Below are positions 43,293 through 56,289 of a stretch of 64,000 nt of DNA, one piece after another. The notes under the pieces are model-generated. The model was not told the origin of the DNA and searched no databases. It was given only the letters and a program-made list of their open reading frames with translations. Source of the stretch: Puccinia triticina (taxonomy: Eukaryota; Basidiomycota; Pucciniomycetes; Pucciniales; Pucciniaceae). The stretch is from contig NC_070565.1 in the NCBI RefSeq assembly GCF_026914185.1, positions 1,178,001 through 1,242,000 on the forward strand, given 5' to 3'. A program made the translations under genes and the position numbers. Each line of letters opens with the position of its first letter. Within the stretch, counting starts at the first letter, position 1.

Positions 43293-46200
43293 GGGATCCA
43301 TCCTCTTTCTAGTACATATGGAGCTACTTTAGTAGAGGAGTGTTTGCTACTATTGTATGCAATTTCAAGGGCTGGTAACAGGCTTACCCAATCGTGAGTG
43401 TATCCATCATGATTTTTAAATTCAAAACCAAAGGAGCAGAATCTGCGCAACATATCATCTAGAGTCTGGATCATTCTTTCTGCTAATCCATCCGTCTGGG
43501 GGTGATAAGCTGTAGAGAATGCCAATTTAGTGCCTAGCATGTCGTGAAGGTTCCTCCAAAATTCTGAAGTGAATTTAGGATCTCTGTCACTAATGATAAT
43601 CTTTGAAATTCCTACGTCAGCCATGATTCTGTTCCAAAATAGCATAGCTACTTCCATAGCTGTGTCATATTTGTGATTAGGGATGAATCTGGCCCTCTTG
43701 GAAAACCTGTCTACAACAACAAGGACTGAGTTGTAAGAATAGGGTCCGCCTGGGGGCAGTCCTGTAACAAAATCCATGTTTACTATTTCCCATTTTTCCA
43801 TGGGTTCTGCAATTTTCTGGAGTAGTCCAAATCTTTTACCAGTCTGTTTTTTCCCTTTCTGGCACGCATCACAGGATTGGATGTAATCATGTACTTGTTC
43901 TTTCCAGTCAATCCACCACGCAGTTTGTTTGATTCTTTCCAATGTTCTCTCTTCAGAGAAGTGGCCAGAATTGACATTATCATGGCATTCCTTGAGGATA
44001 TCTTTGATCTGATCTTTATCACTTAGTACCAAAACGCTAGAGTGTTTATGTCTGAAGTAAAGAAGTCCATCTAGCAGCGTGAATTTTCCTAGTTTATAGT
44101 GTTGGACTAAATTTTTTGGTAAGCTAGCAATCAGTTCTGGTGGGCTACTGTCATTTCTCAAGATTTCAACCAATTTGAGGAGTTCACTGTTCTCGTCATA
44201 GCTTTTCTGAACCAGGTCATAGAAAGCATTATCTAAGTCACAGGCATGTATCCCTAAAATTGGAAAAATGTCTTCATCTTCAGGGTCATACGCTGGATTA
44301 TCTGGGTTATTTGGCAAAGCCCATCTACTTAGACCATCCGCATTCTTATGTTTGGCTCCTGCTTTATGGATGATAGTCATATGTCCTCTGTACTGTTGTA
44401 TTGCAATTTGCCATCTAAGCATATGTCTATTAGGAGTTTTCATATTCATGAGGGTTCTTACAGCGGTACAATCAGTGACCACTACGAAGTTAGAGCCCTC
44501 CAAGTAGTATTGAAGTTTTTCTAAGGCCCACACCAGTGCTAAGCATTCCATTTGACTGGCGCCATATCTCTTTTCTGAGTTTTTTATTTGTCTAGATATA
44601 AACAGAACAGGTTTCTCAACAGGTTTATCATCTATGACAAATTCTTGGTGTAATGCAGCACCCAGACCATCTAAACAAGCATCAATATACAATATAAAGG
44701 GTTTATTGTAGTCCGGTTGGGACAGTACGGGGGCGGATGTAACAAGCCTTTTAAGCTCTTCATAATCTTGCACTCTGTCATATGTCATCTCAAAGATGGT
44801 GTCATTATTACATAGTGCATAAAGACTTTTACTTACATGGGCAAAGCTTGGTACATGTTGGCGGTAATAGCTGCAGAAACCTAGAAATGACATCATTTCT
44901 AACTTATTCTGTGGCATAGAGTTAAGTAAGACAGAAGCTACTCTGTTCTGATCAATGGCTAAGGATAGTCCGGAAACTACACGTCCCAAGGCTTTAAGTT
45001 CCCCATATCCAAAGTTACACTTTTTAATGGACATCTTTAAACCTGCTTCTATGGCCGTGGACAGCACTAGGTTAATTTTCTCCAAATGAGTTTCCCAATC
45101 ATCAGAGTAAATTATGATGTCATCTATGTACACCATCATCCAACTTTGTCTGATGAAGGATCCGAATACAGAGTCCATCATCCTTTGGAAATGTGAGGGC
45201 GCATTTTTGATACCAAAGGGCATTCTTAGGTATTCAAAGATTCCTAGGTGGCAGATAATTCTGAGGTATTTTCTGCTTTCTGGGTCTATAGGGATCTGGT
45301 GGAAACCTTTAAGCACATCCATAGTGGTGATGTACTTAGCTTTGGACAGGTTGTGCAAGGAGTGGTCTATGCGGGGAATGGGATAGTAGTCAGGTCTAGT
45401 GTAATTATTAAGAGCACGGAAGTCTCCAACCATTCTAGATTTCTCATTATGCCACGCAATTATTACAGGTGTTGTAACTTCAACTTGCTCATTATGTCCT
45501 ACTTTCCTCAAGACACCTAATTCCTGGAGCTCTTTGATGTGAGTTTCAAGAGCTTCTCTGGACTTGGGGCTTGAAGGATAGGGGGGTCTCCGTAGCTGAG
45601 GCGGATAAGGTTTGCTCACTGTGAGTTCTAGTTTCATGTTGTGACCCTTAATATTACCAATGGGTTCTTCAGTAGTACAAAAGGCTTCTTTGTGCTTGAA
45701 ACAAGGTTCCAGAACATCAAGTTTTTGGTCTTCCGTCAGGATTTCACTAACAGCAGCTTGGGACAAGTACTCTTCTTTAAAAGAGTGTAGTTCCTCTTGG
45801 TACTTCACGTTATTAGTATTAAGCTGGTTTGGGAGCTTAATATTAATATTGCAAATCTGGAACTTTCTTTTCCAGTCTCCACCTATGGTGTAGAATCTGT
45901 CTTTACTTTGAAATATTTCTATTCCATACATGCAGAATGTATCATTACCTAAGATCCAGTAATTACACACAGCATCTTGTAAAACAACAAATTCTACATT
46001 TAGTCTAAGGGAGCCCTTGGAGTGCGGGAAGATTAGTGGCATAACTACTACTCCTACTGGTTTCATAGCAGAATTGCAGCTACTGAACTTGGCTTTTGGC
46101 ATGGGGAGCAAGTGATTTCCCCATTCTGGATAACAATCATCCAAGAAGGTACTACTGACACAGGAGCAGAAGGCGCCTATATCTAGCAGAGCTCTCAACT

Positions 46201-48076
46201 CTGAGTCACGGAACAAGACCGTGGTATAGCTGGTTTTACCCATAGTATAACTCATCCCTGCTTCAGGTTTGTTGGTGAGTAATTTGGCGTCAGAAACATG
46301 GCCAACTTTCATAGAAGAGTCCCATTTTTGAGGTAAATTGGAGTCTCCATGAATGGAATTAATGGACAATTCATCACCAATATCAGCTTGGATCACGTGT
46401 ATCCTAGGCTGGTCTCCATCTGCATGTTCAGTAGTAACAACCTCAAATTGAGATTGAGTATCTTCTTCACTGTCACAGTCCTCTTCTACTTCCACATTGT
46501 TAATCCTTTTGCGTGGATTAGGACATTCAGGTTTTTTGTGGCCCTTTTCCCCGCAATTGTAGCATTCAGGGATTGCAGTCCTCTTCACAGGGGGATCTCC
46601 TGTGGGAGGCTTGGGTGTTTCAGATTTGGGGAGATCTCTTTTTTCCGGAACACCATTTCTCACGTACTTCTTGTTAAGACCATTCAGTACTACAGTTTCA
46701 TGCAATATACCTATAAATTTAGCTAGGTCTACATTCATATCACTGAGTCTGCATCTCATTAAGCTTTCAATTTGTCCTCTACATTGATTAAGGAGTCTAT
46801 CATTAACTTCTTCTTTAGATGGGTTGTTGTACATGCAATCTATCCTCTTTTTCTGGCGCAAGCACCATTCTGTGGCAGCTTCTTTGGTTGGGTCAAAGTA
46901 GTCTGTTTCAAAAGCTTGGCCCTTTTCAGTTCTCCAGATTCTGGTTCCCCATTCCTCTTTGATAAGCTCTTTCCACGCCTTCCAGCTTTGTTCACCTACC
47001 TCTTCTCCTTTGGTGATAAACCAATCTGCCGCCACACCCTCAAAGAGTCTAGGCATCCTGGAAATAACTGCTTCTTCATCTGCGCGGTAGGATCTTAACA
47101 TATGATCAATGGTCCTGATAAAGTTCATATGATCATACTCTCCTTTGCCGTCAAACTTGGGCCAGTCTTTGATTGGAGGCATTAACTTATTTATCTCAAC
47201 CATGTCAAGGGTTCTGTAAGGAGTGTTCTGGCGTGGATTATTATTCTGGGGAGGAGCAGAGTTACGCATAAAAGGATTGTTATGCCTGGGAACCTCTGCT
47301 TGGGGAGTATAGCGTGGTTCACACTGTTGTTTCCTCTCTTGATAAGCTTGGCTGCCATATGAGGCATTTTTGCCACGCTCCTCAGCCACTGGGGGAGGGG
47401 ACTGATTATCATTAAGATAACTGTTGGTACTCTTCAGATGTGGAGGAATGTCTCTTTGAGTACCATCACTGCACCTTAACTCAGGTACGGCAGCGTAATT
47501 TTCCGCAATATGGGGAATATTACAAGAGGTTTGGACTTTGATATCAGATGTTGATTTCAAAGTCTTGATTTCCGCAGAAAGCGTAGAAATCTGAGACGTA
47601 AAATTCTCAGTGAGAGCATGAATTTTCTCATCCATGTTGGCATTGAGCTGTAAGATTAATTCCTTAATCTCAAAGTTCTCTGCTTTTTGTTTGGCAAAGT
47701 GTTCCTTTTCCAATCCGGTCACTATCTGATCAGCGGTAGAATTGAGCACTGCAGCGGAATTCCTGGAATACTGCAGGATTTCAGACACATCATACTTGGT
47801 GTCATGGGTAGTATTTTTAAGACTCTCACAATCCTTACCAATCTCAACAATAAGCTCACAATGTTTATTTGGTAACTCAAGGGGCAAAGGTCTCTCCAAT
47901 TTCTGGAGGACAGACAAAGTTCTAGAATTTACAGCTTCTTTCATTTCTTTTAAGCTGTTATCAATACTATTTACAATTGATTTCAAGTTTGTTTCGCTAT
48001 TGTGATCTAAAGTAGAGAGGTTGACATTGATGGCGTCGAGAGAATCAAAAAGAGAAGATAGAATACCTAGATCTAG
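43293..48076 (-). pseudogene. Gag-Pol of chromovirus copy 2 (N-terminal to integrase), interrupted
   Basis: Collinear with copy 1 from the coiled-coil N-terminus through CCHC knuckle, DIG protease, YIDD reverse transcriptase, RNase H and the integrase DDE core, stopping after ..LERGWIPR where the nested element begins. Relative to copy 1 the ATG start is GTG, and a TGA at 48077-48079 closes the 5' extension. The first in-frame ATG therefore lies well inside the gag N-terminus. The remainder of the gene is at 34045-34652. Confidence 0.88.
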
Positions 48077-49240
48077 TCAATGTTCTTGTAGAGATTCGCT
48101 GCGATCTGAAGGAGATCGGTTGTTTGCTTCCACCTGGGGGGGTCGTCGAAGTTGATCGAACTCGAGCTCAAACTGCGATTCTTGCCGCCTTCAATCTTCT
48201 TGAACTTCATGACCTGTTTCTTCGGCGGGGCTGGGAAGTGGAAGTTCTTGGCTTCCCAGGGATTCCAGCCTTTGACGAGAGCTTCGATCTCGTGGTTCTC
48301 CATAAGTTTCTGGAGGGCCTTCTGGGATTCTTGAGCCGTAGTGAGCAAAGCTCGCAGCCCAGCTGTCGCACTGCGTTCGCGATCGCTAGGTACTGCTTCC
48401 AAGTACTCACGTGCTCTCTGGCCCGGAGTTCGATCTGTTCTTCCTTCGACAGGGTCTTGATCTCGGGAGTGATGGGGCGTGTGCGGATAGGAGCCAATGA
48501 GGTAGGGCAGAGTTCGTCGATCTCGTCAATCTCCATAGCGGACTCGTTCGGCTCGGTCGGACGAGGGCCGTCCTTGGATGGAGGAGGGATCTTGGAGGGA
48601 GCCGGGGTGGAAGCTGGGGTAGCGGGCATCGGGTCCTTGCGGGCGATCGTGGTGACCTGCATCCTCTTGACCCGGTCTTGCAGCTCCTTTGCCGCCGCGA
48701 GCTCGCGTTGGAGGTGGGAGTGGCCCTCGTAGTTTGGGACGAGTGGACCTAGTTTTTTTATTAACCATGGTCAGCGAATGTGTTCGATTTAGTTTGTAGA
48801 AAGGTAAGTTAGGAGCTTACCAGTGGGAGTTTTGTCAGCGGTTGAAGCTGTCGGGGCGGGAGTGGGGTTATCGACGGTAGTCTCGGCGGCTATGCTGGCA
48901 GACACTGTAGGGTAGATGGTGAGATCAGCTTCAAGTGGATAAGTTGATCGGGGGAATTGAGAGCTTGTAGAAAAAGGGAACTTACTTTTGGCGCGGTATT
49001 CGGCGTCGTAGAAAGCTTTCTTTTTAGCTTTGGCTTCTCGGCGGTATCGTTGGATTTTGAGGAGGGTGTCGAGGTCCTCTTCTTCGCGGATATGGGCGTG
49101 GTAGGCGGCGAGGATGATTTGTTCCTCGGGGGTGAGCTGTTCCCACGGGGTGGGTTGGTAGTCGCGGAGTTCGGCTTCTTTGCGCAGGCGCAGCAATTTC
49201 AGGTAATACTGAATTAATTCGGCGTTTTCCTGCAAATTCA
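48073..49240 (-). pseudogene. Spliced ORF1 of chromovirus copy 2, frameshifted
   Basis: Exon equivalents 48986-49240 (255 nt), 48821-48904 (84 nt) and 48073-48748 reproduce the junctions of copy 1 with the same phases (donors GTAAGT, GTAAGC; acceptors TTTCCAG, CTACAG, ACTAG; leader donor GTTAGT). Exon 3 is one base shorter than in copy 1 because of a deletion near 48375, so the frame breaks after ..KQYLAIAN. Many differences between copies in the proposed exons are synonymous or conservative, which supports the spliced frame. Confidence 0.7.
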
Positions 49241-49557
49241 CTGGAAAAAACACGCTATAAAAGTCAGAAATTAGACTTAAAATTTTGTTTATATATTTTT
49301 GTATTTTTAGATGAATTTTGACGAAGAAAAATGACTAACTTGGATGAATTTTTAGGGTTTTTGGTTTGGTTTTGGCGTAAAAAGTAGAAAAAAAGGTAGT
49401 TTTTGTCAATTTTAATGTTTTTGAAGGCGTAAAAAATTCAGAGAGTATTGAGAATATTTTTATGTATTTTTTAGAGTATATTTTGTAAATTTTTGACGTA
49501 AAAAAATTAAGATTTATAAGGGCTCTTTCTTTCAAATGAATTTGAAGGAAATTTCCC

Positions 49558-49570
49558 GGCCAGACCCCCA
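49558..49570 (-). promoter_or_regulatory. Putative primer-binding site of chromovirus copy 2
   Basis: TGGGGGTCTGGCC, two bases after the 5' LTR, identical to copy 1. Confidence 0.55.
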
Positions 49571-49572
49571 AT

Positions 49573-51238
49573 TGTCAGCCTACGTGATGCCAAGGATATT
49601 ATCCTTCTAGCTACACGTGGTTCAAAGCAAAAGATTAGAGTTATAAAACTCTAAGACAAGGTTATAAGGGTTAATTCCAACGTAATTGTTGGGAATTATG
49701 GCGTAAGAATAAGGCAATTTGGGCCAATTTGGGCCAATTTGACGTAATAAAATGAATATAATTAATTTTAAAGAGGGGCCTGATAAATCAGGGGTGTTTT
49801 AATCCCTCTAGAATGAAGAACTGGTGCCTGTAAACAGGGGTGTTTCAAATCCCAGAAAGAAATAGCGGAGAATCTCAAGAGAAGGGGCTTAAACTTACTA
49901 GTATAAGACCCTAGGGGCACTTGAGGTTCTTCAGGCGTGAAGTTGGGCAGTTGGAGGCGCTCAGAAGTGGTAATCTTGAGGGCAGGGTGGTTACTGGACA
50001 GCTTCAGGGCGGAAATTGGGGCTAAAAATCACGAAAGTAGGTATTTTACCTGGCAAATCACAGGCTAATGAGGCTGTTGAAGGCGGGTAAAATCCTAATA
50101 GGTAATGTAAAGCTGGGGAATCTCTTTTTGGGCGGAGAAAGGGCCCTTTTTGTAGCCTAGGCAGGCCTCCAGGGGCGCCCAGGGGACATGGGGACACTTG
50201 TGGGCGCATTCTGAGGCAATTTGGTTGCGCTAGAAGGCGCTGTGGGTCGTGGAACCTTGGGGCTTGGATACAAGGGTTGCCAAGGACCATTTACAGAGGT
50301 TCTGCGTGATTTTACACATGCCTTACACGTCATGGGGGCTGGTTTGGGGGTTCTGTGACGCTCATTTCCGTGGAAATGTGCCACAGAAGGTACTAGAACT
50401 GGCTTCTGTGTACTTGTACACGTGTCAGCAGTGCTTTATACATGTTCTGGAGGCGCTCATTGATTGCTACAGTTCATTTTATCCCTTCTACACATTTACT
50501 ACAGTTGTAATTTACGTGTAGTGAGGCTTGGGAGAAGCTGGGGCGCTTTCTAGTGTCTCCTGTGCACGCTGCAAGAGTTCTTTTCCATCTAGAATGTTTT
50601 ATATTGAATGACGTGGTAATTACATCTTGTTTGGTGATTAATTACATGTGTACAAGCCCTATAACACATGTAATATTGTTATTGGGGCGTATTCTGGCCC
50701 ATTCTTACTTATTGGTAGCCTGAGCGCTTTGGTTGCGGGCTAGTTTATGCATTATGCATATATGTACACTATGGGCGCGGGCTTGAGCTCTAGGCAACAG
50801 AACACGCGGGCTTGGGTGCGCCACGCAACAAATAAAGCTATCTTTTGAACTGTACACAACACCTCAGTTACGTCACTGGAAATGGTTGTAAATATATGTA
50901 CTTATATATATATGTGCATACAAGTGCATTCACGTGGGGCGTGATGCACTTGTTTAAACTTTGAAGTTATTTTACACAAGGAAGGGATAATAATTAAGGG
51001 TATGTGTAAGTGAGGTACCCTAGGTTATTTTACCCGTAGAATAAGAATCTTCTATAATATTTCACATATTAATTACAGAAAGCTGAGTAATTAATTATTT
51101 ATATATGTATTTAATGTTTTTGCGTAGTTTTACATATGTAAGAGTAATAATGTCTCTTTCATATGTAACACTACTTTTTATGGTTTTGTTTGTATTATTT
51201 CTATGTCACGGTGGCTCTGCCATAGTAGCCAGCTGACA
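49573..51238 (-). repeat. 5' LTR of chromovirus copy 2
   Basis: 1,666 bp, TGTCAG...CTGACA. It differs from 32316-33981 at about three positions. Its TATA-box position reads CTACAAAAAG on the minus strand. Confidence 0.93.
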
Positions 51239-51623
51239 ACTACCTTGACCGCGACACAGCCTGACGTCCCCCTGCTGCGGGGTTGTGGCGACCATCCGGG
51301 TGCGTCCCTGATTGGTCGCCGTGGGCCCGCTGTGTACGCAGAGGAGCAGGAAGAAAACGGACTGACCGACGCCAAGCTGGCAATTGCAATGGCTGAGAAC
51401 TTAGAAGGTAGTCACCACGCTCAACTCCCCTCTTCATGCCAGCTTGTATCCTTCGCACCTTGCTTCTCTATGGAGGCTCTGGAGTGCCAATCTGGACAGA
51501 ATTCCTGAAATTATGGTGAATTCATCTCAAAATGGCCAACTCACCTGCCAAGGCGGCCAGGATGGCGCCTGCTGGCCAGGCATATCCGGCCATTCATGAT
51601 TGTGAAACTTCATAAAATATTAT

Positions 51624-51694
51624 GTGTCCTATGGGAGTAGAACCCATGTCTCTTATATCCATGTCAAGTGTACTAACCACTGTACTAAGGACAC
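51624..51694 (-). tRNA. tRNA-like cloverleaf, possibly a tRNA pseudogene
   Basis: The minus strand gives a perfect 7-bp acceptor (GTGTCCT/AGGACAC) with A at the discriminator position. The D arm is GTAC-AGTGGTTA-GTAC. The T arm is ATGGG-TTCTACT-CCCAT, which holds a B-box-like GGTTCTACTCC. The total is 71 nt. The anticodon stem (CTTGA/ATAAG) is poor and the loop lacks the usual T33, so identity cannot be assigned. No CCA is encoded. It could be a degraded tRNA gene or the head of a SINE. Confidence 0.5.
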
Positions 51695-52024
51695 TTGGAT
51701 ATGAATGGCTGCAGGTGGGTGCAAGAACATCCACTGGTGTCAAATGAAGATCCCTAATTGAGGTTAAGACCTGTAAATGACAGGTCAAGAATGAGTGACA
51801 CCAGCAGGTATGATAAAGCTAAGAGCAGCAGAACCACAACCTGACAATGATGAGTGCAAACCATTGTCAAAAGATACAGGACAATGAAACCAACAAACCA
51901 GGCATGGAGATGCCATTATAGCCATATTCTGCCTTGTTCCTCCTTCCATCATGAATTGTCTGTATAATTCAAGATAGAAGGAGGAACTGATCTGAAGCAA
52001 AAATGTGTCAGTGATAATATTGGT

Positions 52025-52610
52025 CATTGATGGATCTCAAAGTGTTGTGCCGGTCATTGAAGGTACTCCTCTCAAAGACTGACTTTACCGGTCATTGAGA
52101 GTACTCTTCTCTCAAAGACCAGAGGGGAGGTGTAAGAGGCTGTTTTATGGTCCTATTCACTGGTCTGGGTCTGGGCGGGGTCTTCTAAGTCAATAGACAA
52201 GGGCTGGTCTGGGCAGGGCTGGAGCAAGACAACTATGTCTTGGAGGGAATTCTAGAACCACTGTAACTCTGAATTGCAAAGGGGGGAGCTAGCTCAGGGG
52301 AAGTGGTTAGTACTTCCCTACTATGTACAACTGGAGAAGAGGGTGAAGGAAACAATTATGTAGAGGGGAAATGGTCCAAGGCTCACCTAGCTCAGGGGAA
52401 GTGGTTAGTACTTCCCTACTGAGCTAGGAGGGTGCAGGCGGTCAAGGTCTAAGAGTTCTGTTGGAGCTGGGTCTGTGACATTCCTGTGATTGTCCTTGTG
52501 GGCTCGCAGAAGGCGGGCTCACAGGAGGGAGTACAAAATCCCCTTGATTTACGGTCTATACCGGTCAACTGGGGAGGAGATAAACCTCTCAATGAACGGT
52601 GTGAGAATAA
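52025..52610. repeat. Remnant GATGACCGG-type hairpin repeats, split by a short LTR-like element
   Basis: Diverged CCGGTCATTGA/TCAATGA..CGG units with GAGAGTACTC spacers occupy about 52025-52125 and continue at 52524-52610. The 393-bp element at 52131-52523 is inserted between them. Confidence 0.6.
52131..52523. mobile_element. Short LTR-like element E3 (393 bp)
   Basis: TGTAAGAGGC...GGCTCACA, flanked by perfect GGAGG duplications (52126-52130, 52524-52528). Inside, the hairpin GGGAAGTGGTTAGTACTTCCC occurs twice about 120 bp apart. The second copy is enclosed by an outer stem CCTAGCTCAG/CTGAGCTAGG. No coding capacity. It belongs with 54285-54581 and 59510-59818. Confidence 0.8.
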
Positions 52611-52614
52611 AGGC

Positions 52615-54279
52615 TGGTATGTTGGTGGAAATGTCCACTAACCACCCTCTTCAAGAATATTTGTGTCCGGGCCATGTGATTATTGGTGTCTTGGCTCCGC
52701 ACTGCTACTATCCGCTAGCCTTCAGCGCCCCTCTCTGAGCCTGATCTATAGCGTAATAATCCACAAGTGAATAAAAGCTCTGCACTCCACAAGCACAGAA
52801 TCCGCAAGTAACTCTGAAAAGTAAAGATAAGGTCACGACTAACTCTCCTAATACTCTAGTACGTCCGTAAGTGTAAGTACAATGATGAGTAATCCATAAG
52901 GCAATAGGATAATAGGATGAGGAAAGAGAAGAGAAATCCTGTCAGCCAGGCTACTATAATAAGTTAGAGCCCGGATAACTATTATAATATTACCAAAAAA
53001 TGTATGTACTAATAGCGGCGCAGAGCGCTGCGTAACAATAAAATGAACTTCTTTCTTAAAAAAAGTTTTAGCTGCGGCGCGGAGCGCTGCGCATAAGAAA
53101 GACAAAATAGCTATATACATAATTAAAGATCCCTTGGACAAGAAGAAAAAATAGCTCCTGCCGCAGAACCAGCAGGAAAAAACACTGTACAATAGTTCAA
53201 ACCTGTTCTCAGGCCAAGAGAACGGGTTCCCATATACTCTCAAGAGACTACTAAACCAAGAGTATTCTCCCTGAGAAATAGAAAGACTTTGGCCGGAGGG
53301 GAGAGGAATAGAACTATACTACTCCTCCTTCCCTGGCCGAGGAGTAATACAATCTGAACTACGCTATTCCTTGAACCAAGGAATAGCAAAAAGATCACAT
53401 TACAAATAAAAATGAACAGGAGCAAAGGGACTAGTAGAATCCCCCTTCACTCCCGTCACTCTTGTCAGAAGCACGCTTTCCTCTGGCCAAGAAACCAAGG
53501 AAACATATGAAATGAGAGCTACAACCCTACCAGTTGTAGCTCAAATACATAAACAAGGGCCTTTTGGGCAAATAAAGGCCCCTCAGATACCTTTTTTAAC
53601 CAACTTGACGCCTCGCCAGTCTTGCCCTCGTCTTATCGACCAGTGCGCCAGCCTGACTTTGCCTTGACTTTGGTTTCCTTTGGATTGACTGTTTTTTTTT
53701 GCCGCAGACTTCCCCTTAAAAGTAAGTCTGCGTTTTTTTTCTTTCTATTGGGATTAGCATCCCTATCTATATCCTCATGGGACCAATTTATTGTGCAACG
53801 ACCCCCTTTCCAAGGGCCCGAGAAGTCACAGGCTACAACAACCCCTGCGCATCTTGTGCGCAGGCCCTGTAAGAACCGCAGAGGGCACTAAACCACCCCA
53901 GGCGCCCCTGGCCCCTCCGTTTAACCCCCTTTTTGGGTTCATTAGAAGTAACTGTTCGCAGTTACTTCGCACTTTCACTGCGCTTTTGCTGCGCGCTCCA
54001 TTTCACCGTGCACAGTCACCGGTGTAGCTAGAGTAGTACTAGTACTCTTGGCATCACCGCGCCTGACAAATCTATCCACCTTTTCCCAGCCTTCCCTCCA
54101 CGCACGTCACCGTTCCCACCCAATCCCACAGATCTGACACTTTCCCGCACTGGTCCTTCAGCACCGCCTGCTTTCCACACGTCATTCTCCCAGACTCCGC
54201 TCATCTTCGACGCTTGACCTCCCACCGTCCTCTGTCTTGCCCCCGCCAGTCAGTCTCTCACCACCACCTCCACACCAAT
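52615..54279. other. No gene recognised
   Basis: AT-rich 52740-53640 contains two short palindromic blocks (GGCGCAGAGCGCTGCG and GGCGCGGAGCGCTGCG) about 60 bp apart. 53640-54280 is GC-rich with an AGTAACTG..CAGTTACT hairpin. It may be a decayed LTR, but no ends or TSD could be defined. Confidence 0.35.
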
Positions 54280-54284
54280 TCCAC

Positions 54285-54581
54285 TGTAAGAGTCCGGTGG
54301 ACCCTCACTGAAAACAACGTGGAAAGCGGGGGCGAGGGGAGGAGGCCGGAACGGTGGGCTGAATTGCAGATGGGCTAGCCGGGAGAGAACAGATTCTCTC
54401 TGTAAGTACAACCAGAGAGAGAAAGAGAAGGGAAATGAGAAGAAGGCTTCCCTAGCTGGGAGAGAATAGATTCTCTGCCGGACTAGGAAAGATGGGGTTC
54501 AAGCACATGTATCTGTCTGCACAGGGGTTACATAATCCTCTGGCCCTTTGTGTGAAGCCCCCTAGGATAGGGGACTTTACA
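54285..54581. mobile_element. Short LTR-like element E1 (297 bp)
   Basis: TGTAAGAGTCC...GGACTTTACA, flanked by perfect TCCAC duplications (54280-54284, 54582-54586). It carries the paired-hairpin design: AGAGAACAGATTCTCT, then about 90 bp later AGAGAATAGATTCTCT within an outer CCTAG/CTAGG stem. An A/G-rich spacer lies between. Noncoding. Confidence 0.8.
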
Positions 54582-54834
54582 TCCACCCGCTGGTGGAATC
54601 CGCTGTGGCTGTCATGGCTCACCTGCTGACGCGCCGCTGCTACCAGTCCACGTGTGTAGTCCGCCGCAGTCCAGCCCTGTCTTTCCGCTCCAATCTGAAT
54701 ACCCAATCCGCAATCCGTGCATTCCAGTCCGCGTGCGACTTTCTGTAAGCTTTCTTAGTGTGCTTTTCTGACATCATCCTCAGTGCTTATGTCACACGAA
54801 TGCACTCTGCCTGAGCTTCTCTGTGCATTCCCGC

Positions 54835-55958
54835 TGTAAGACTCAAAAGTGGTTGTGAAAAACTTTTGCTGAATGGAGAAGGGGATGATGGAGGTGCAAA
54901 CTCTGCCCTTCTATACTATCAGATAGCAAGACCCACCAAGCTAATCTTGGCAAGTTTTAATCAAGTGATAGGTCTGGTCTATTCCAGATGAAGTTGTTCA
55001 ATGACAGGTATGTGAGAGTTGAGAGGGTTTGTGATGACGGAAAGGGTGAAAATTGAAGTGATGTTTCCTGTGGGGGTTGAACACAGGTCCTCAAGAGGGT
55101 GATATAAGAAGTTGAGAAGAGTGTCTGGACTGAGAAGGGTATATGTCTCAGTCGGGAGTTGAACCAAGAACCGGGTAACTCGTGACAGGTGCGTGATATG
55201 CAACCAGGAGATATCAGAGTATGAGAATATGAGAGTGAGCTCAGTGGTTATTGCAGATGAGAGGGATGATATGTTAATGTTATGAAGTGTAAGGGTGATG
55301 ATAAAGGCTAATGGGTGATATCTGTATAACTGGTGGGTACTGAACTAAGGAAAAACAACTGGGGGGGAGAGAGCTCCTTATATAGACAAATGTGAGGGAT
55401 TTTAGCTACAAGGGGGACCCTGGATGAGGGATTTTAGCTGGTGGGCTGCGTACAAGTGGTGTCAGAAGATACTAAATACAGGCAAAAGGTGGGGTGAAAA
55501 AATGAAAGATGAGGTCATACTATGCAAGGAGTGCATAAATGAAGCGGGAAAATGTCAAATACAGGGGTCAGAAGACTGCATGCAGCTGCAAGGGGTGCAT
55601 AAATGAGTGGGGACATGTCAAATACAAAAGAAATGGGGTTGGTCCCCTGCATATGCAGTGGAGATAAGAGGGATATAATAGAGTATGTGTTTGGCTGGGG
55701 CTGAGTATGTGTATACCTGGGAAAGGTGACTTGAGGGGTGTGACAGGTTGATGACTGGGGCTGGCCGTGTCCATGAGGGTCCAAGAGGGTGTAACTTCCA
55801 ATCCAGCTGGGTTTCAGTGATGCTTCCAGTGGTGACTAGGGGTAAAATTGGACGTAGAATCCATTTCTGAGGTCCATTTGGTGGTATCTTGAGACCTAGG
55901 GTGAGTAAATATATGTATGAGGAAAAACGTTTGATTTTTCACTTTTCTGTCTACCACA
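54835..55958. mobile_element. Solo LTR, second member of the 27501-28420 family
   Basis: TGTAAGACTC...CTACCACA, 1,124 bp, sharing both ends and internal blocks with 27501-28420. The flanks CCGC/CCGG give only an imperfect 4-bp duplication. No internal region or partner LTR was found. Confidence 0.7.
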
Positions 55959-56289
55959 CCGGCAGGAAGTCTTGCCTCCTAAAGGCCGCTGGTTGCTGTA
56001 GAACAAAGGTCTAGTGCATCGTATGTCAGCTTTTTTTCATCAGCAAAGATTTGGTAATGAAAAAATTGTGTACCTTGGCCAGCGGAAGCGGTGATTGTCC
56101 AAATGGCAGGCCGTGCACCGACTGCAGTCGACTGTAGGACTCCAAGGTAAGTTCGAGCAGGATTTCTTGGAATCTTTGGCGGAATCTTGTCTGCCAGGCA
56201 ATCCCCGTTGGCTCCTAATCATCACATTGATTTTTTTATGAGATTCTGGACGTACCCTGATGACCGTCCCATACACATGCGTGGTAGCG

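Larger units (their letters stand above)
32316..51238 (-). mobile_element. Chromovirus copy 2, split by a nested gypsy element
   Basis: LTRs at 32316-33981 and 49573-51238 (1,666 bp each, very few differences). Perfect ACTAC duplications flank the element (32311-32315, 51239-51243). It has the same organisation and strand as copy 1. Removing 34657-43288 and one 4-bp duplication leaves an element of about 10.3 kb collinear with copy 1. This copy is defective through the insertion in the integrase region, a one-base deletion near the pol C-terminus (about 34318), a one-base deletion in ORF1 and an extra stop upstream of gag. Confidence 0.94.
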
